A stretch of DNA of 64,000 bases, from positions 62,001-126,000 of the forward strand of contig JAFKGD010000001.1 in the NCBI GenBank assembly GCA_017307855.1, read 5' to 3'. Source of the DNA: Burkholderiales bacterium. Lineage in GTDB: Bacteria > Pseudomonadota > Gammaproteobacteria > Burkholderiales > Burkholderiaceae_C. Position 1 is the first letter of the stretch, and every line of letters begins with the position of its first letter. Both the position numbers and the translations under genes were made by a program. The notes under the pieces are model-generated. The model was given only the letters and a program-made list of their open reading frames with translations, did no database searches and was not told where the DNA came from. Below are positions 62,251 through 64,000 of this stretch, piece by piece.

Positions 62251-63111
62251 TCAGGGCAGCACGCGCACCATCTCGACGTGCGGGATGCCGACCTCGTCGA
62301 ACGGCTCGCCGGCCATCGCATAGCCCAGCCGCAGGTAGAAGCCCTCGGCACTGCGCTGCGCGTGCAGCCGCACCTCGGCATCGCCCCGCACGGCCGCGGC
62401 CTGTTCCAGCGCCCGCAGCACCTGCGCGCCCACGCGCGAACCGCGCAGCACACGCGCCACGGCCATGCGGCCCACCTTGGCCGTGCCCGCCGCCGCCGGC
62501 AACAGGCGGCCGGTGGCCAGCGGCTGGCCCAGGCGGTTGTAGGCCACGGCGTGGACGGCGGTGGCATCGGCCTCGTCCCACTCCATCTCCATGGGAATGC
62601 CCTGTTCATGCACGAACACGGCGGTGCGGACCTGGCTGGCGTGGCCGCCCAGCGTGGCCCAGTCGCCGGTGCGGATGTCGACCATGCTCTCGCCGGCCTC
62701 GTAACCTTCCAGGATGGCCCGCAGTGCGGGCGGCACGGGGCGGGACGTCTGCGTGGCCGGGTCGGCGAACACGTAGACCAGCTCGCCGCTGATGAGCAGG
62801 GTGTCGCCGCGGAAGATCGCGCCGGTGAACGTCATGGACGAATTGCCGATGCGTGCACAGCGCAGGCCCACGTCCAGCATGTCGTCGTAGCGCGCCGAGG
62901 CGTGGTATTCGATCCCGGCCTTCTTCACGTAGAGGTCGCCGCCCAGGGCATGCATGGCCTCTTCGTACGGCAGCGCGAGCGCGCGCCAGTAGTCGGCGAA
63001 GGCGGTGTCCAGGTACATCAGATAGTGCCCGTTGAACACGATCTTCTGCATGTCCACCTCGGCCCAGCGCACGCGCAGACGGTGGAAGAAACGGAAATCG
63101 GAACGCTTCAT
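62251..63111 (-). CDS. Fusion of YbgC-like acyl-CoA thioesterase and GNAT acetyltransferase
   Basis: Residues 1-135 form a hot-dog thioesterase (VRWAEVDMQKIVFNGHYLMYLDTAFADYW; Asp at position 20 is the catalytic residue). Residues about 140-286 form a GNAT domain (VRTAVFVHEQGIPMEMEWDEADATAVHAVAY ... VGRMAVARVLRGSRVGAQVLRAL) like ElaA/YjcF. It may couple thioester hydrolysis with acetyl transfer, but the substrate is not known. The start overlaps the stop of the neighbouring hydrolase gene. Confidence 0.88.
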   Translation of the reverse strand: MKRSDFRFFHRLRVRWAEVDMQKIVFNGHYLMYLDTAFADYWRALALPYEEAMHALGGDLYVKKAGIEYHASARYDDMLDVGLRCARIGNSSMTFTGAIFRGDTLLISGELVYVFADPATQTSRPVPPALRAILEGYEAGESMVDIRTGDWATLGGHASQVRTAVFVHEQGIPMEMEWDEADATAVHAVAYNRLGQPLATGRLLPAAAGTAKVGRMAVARVLRGSRVGAQVLRALEQAAAVRGDAEVRLHAQRSAEGFYLRLGYAMAGEPFDEVGIPHVEMVRVLP

Positions 63112-64000
63112 GACGGGGATGTCTCCTTGAATGCCTGTATCAGTGCGAGGGCGGCGTCGGCGTGCGCCTGACGCGCCTCGGGAATGGCGCGGCCGAGCTT
63201 GATGAACTCGTGCGTCACGCCGCGATAGATTTCCAGTTCGACCGGCACGCGTGCCGCGCGCAGCCGGTCGGCGTAGGCCACGCCTTCGTCGACCAGCGGG
63301 TCGAGCTCGGCCAGCCCGAGCCACGCCGGCGCCACGCCTTCCAGGTCATCGGCGTTGAGCGGCGCGAACCACCAGTGTTCACGGTCGCCGCGATCGGGAA
63401 TGTACTGGTCGAAGAACCACGCGATGCTGGCCGCGTCCAGCAGCAGCCCGTCGGCGAAGCGCGCATGCGACGGCGTGTCGGCATGCGCCGTGGTGCCGGG
63501 GTAGAACAGCAGCTGCAGCGCCAGCGGCAGCCCTTCGTCACGCGCCGTGATGGCGCAGACGGCCGCCAGCGTGCCGCCCGCGCTGTCGCCGCCCACGGCC
63601 AGCCGGGCCGTGTCGGCACCCAGCGTGGTGCCATGCGCAGCCAGCCAGCGCAGCGCGTCCTGTGCATCGTGCACGGCGGTGGGAAAGCGGTGCGCGGGCG
63701 CGAGCCGGTAATCGAGCGACACCACCATGCAGCCGGCCAGCCGGGCCAGCTCGCGGCACAGCACGTCGTGCGTTCGGATACTGCCGACGGTGAACCCGCC
63801 GCCGTGCAGATAGAGCAGCAGCGGCAGCGTCTGGCCCGTGGTGGGCGCGTAGAGACGGGCCGGCAGCGGCGCGCCATCGCGCGCAGGGATCGTGAAGTCG
63901 TCGATGCGTGCCAGCGGGGCGGCGGGCAGTTCGAGCACACCTGCGCCCTTCTCGTAGGCGGCGCGGGCGGCGTCGGGCGTGAGCGTGTGGAACGGTGGCC
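63108..64000 (-). CDS. Alpha/beta hydrolase, hormone-sensitive-lipase family, partial
   Basis: The gene continues beyond the window edge; at least 297 codons are visible. It has the oxyanion motif LYLHGGGFTVGS, the nucleophile AVGGDSAGGTLAA, the Asp of LDPLVDEG and the His of GVTHEFIKLG. It probably hydrolyses small esters. The N-terminus and start are outside the window. Confidence 0.9.
   Translation of the reverse strand, partial: PPFHTLTPDAARAAYEKGAGVLELPAAPLARIDDFTIPARDGAPLPARLYAPTTGQTLPLLLYLHGGGFTVGSIRTHDVLCRELARLAGCMVVSLDYRLAPAHRFPTAVHDAQDALRWLAAHGTTLGADTARLAVGGDSAGGTLAAVCAITARDEGLPLALQLLFYPGTTAHADTPSHARFADGLLLDAASIAWFFDQYIPDRGDREHWWFAPLNADDLEGVAPAWLGLAELDPLVDEGVAYADRLRAARVPVELEIYRGVTHEFIKLGRAIPEARQAHADAALALIQAFKETSPS

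Overview
The window is GC-rich chromosomal DNA of a betaproteobacterium, most likely Burkholderiales/Comamonadaceae. The evidence is the gene families and their neighbourhoods (cyoABCD-SURF1-RegBA, SQR/persulfide dioxygenase with a FisR regulator, a TadA-hydrolase fusion, DUF1365/cyclopropane-fatty-acid cluster, holB-tmk-mltG-ygfZ). The exact genus cannot be read from the sequence.

Layout. 0.4-11.8 kb is a sulfide/sulfane-sulfur island: a minus-strand operon (DUF2892, persulfide dioxygenase, phosphatase-like/SQR fusion, SulP transporter, small membrane protein), a divergent sigma-54 activator with the three-cysteine FisR signature, a bd-type quinol oxidase operon, and a BigR-type ArsR repressor with two YeeE/YedE-like transporters. 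Near-identical sigma-54 promoters and TGGCAG-rich arrays lie upstream of the two catabolic operons, which ties them into one regulon. 12-20 kb holds a lipocalin lipoprotein, then a siderophore receptor locus with FecI/FecR and PepSY, DUF3325 and DUF3649 accessory proteins. 20-30 kb is a lipid-modification/photo-oxidative-stress cluster: an ECF sigma factor with a ChrR anti-sigma and, around it, two cyclopropane-synthase-like methyltransferases, a flavin oxidoreductase, DUF1365, DUF1295, DUF2177 and DUF6134. 30-37 kb is cyoABCD, SURF1 and a RegB/RegA redox two-component pair; regB is frameshifted here. 37-46 kb is mixed housekeeping, including TadA fused to a haloalkane-dehalogenase-like domain that has lost catalytic residues.

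46.4-56.5 kb is the standout: a 10,052-bp prophage of a tailless, internal-membrane, double-jelly-roll phage related to corticovirus PM2. It has a PM2 P2-like major capsid protein, an FtsK/HerA-type packaging ATPase, about eight small membrane or structural proteins, a lambda-R-like transglycosylase and a three-TM holin. It has no integrase. It is bounded by 19-bp direct repeats that resemble the XerD arm plus centre of dif, so it probably integrates with host XerCD. Joining the two ends in silico restores a longer repressor gene that stops 11 nt before the start of a second regulator, so the free form has a tidy two-gene operon. A palindromic operator sits between the -35 and -10 boxes of the lytic promoter. 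An early operon of four unknown genes ends at a terminator, followed by a 394-bp origin-like region and the late operon.

56.5-64 kb returns to host genes: an ankyrin protein, tatD, pilZ, holB, tmk, mltG, ygfZ, a thioesterase-GNAT fusion and an alpha/beta hydrolase cut by the window edge. I saw no rRNA, tRNA, CRISPR array or insertion sequence.
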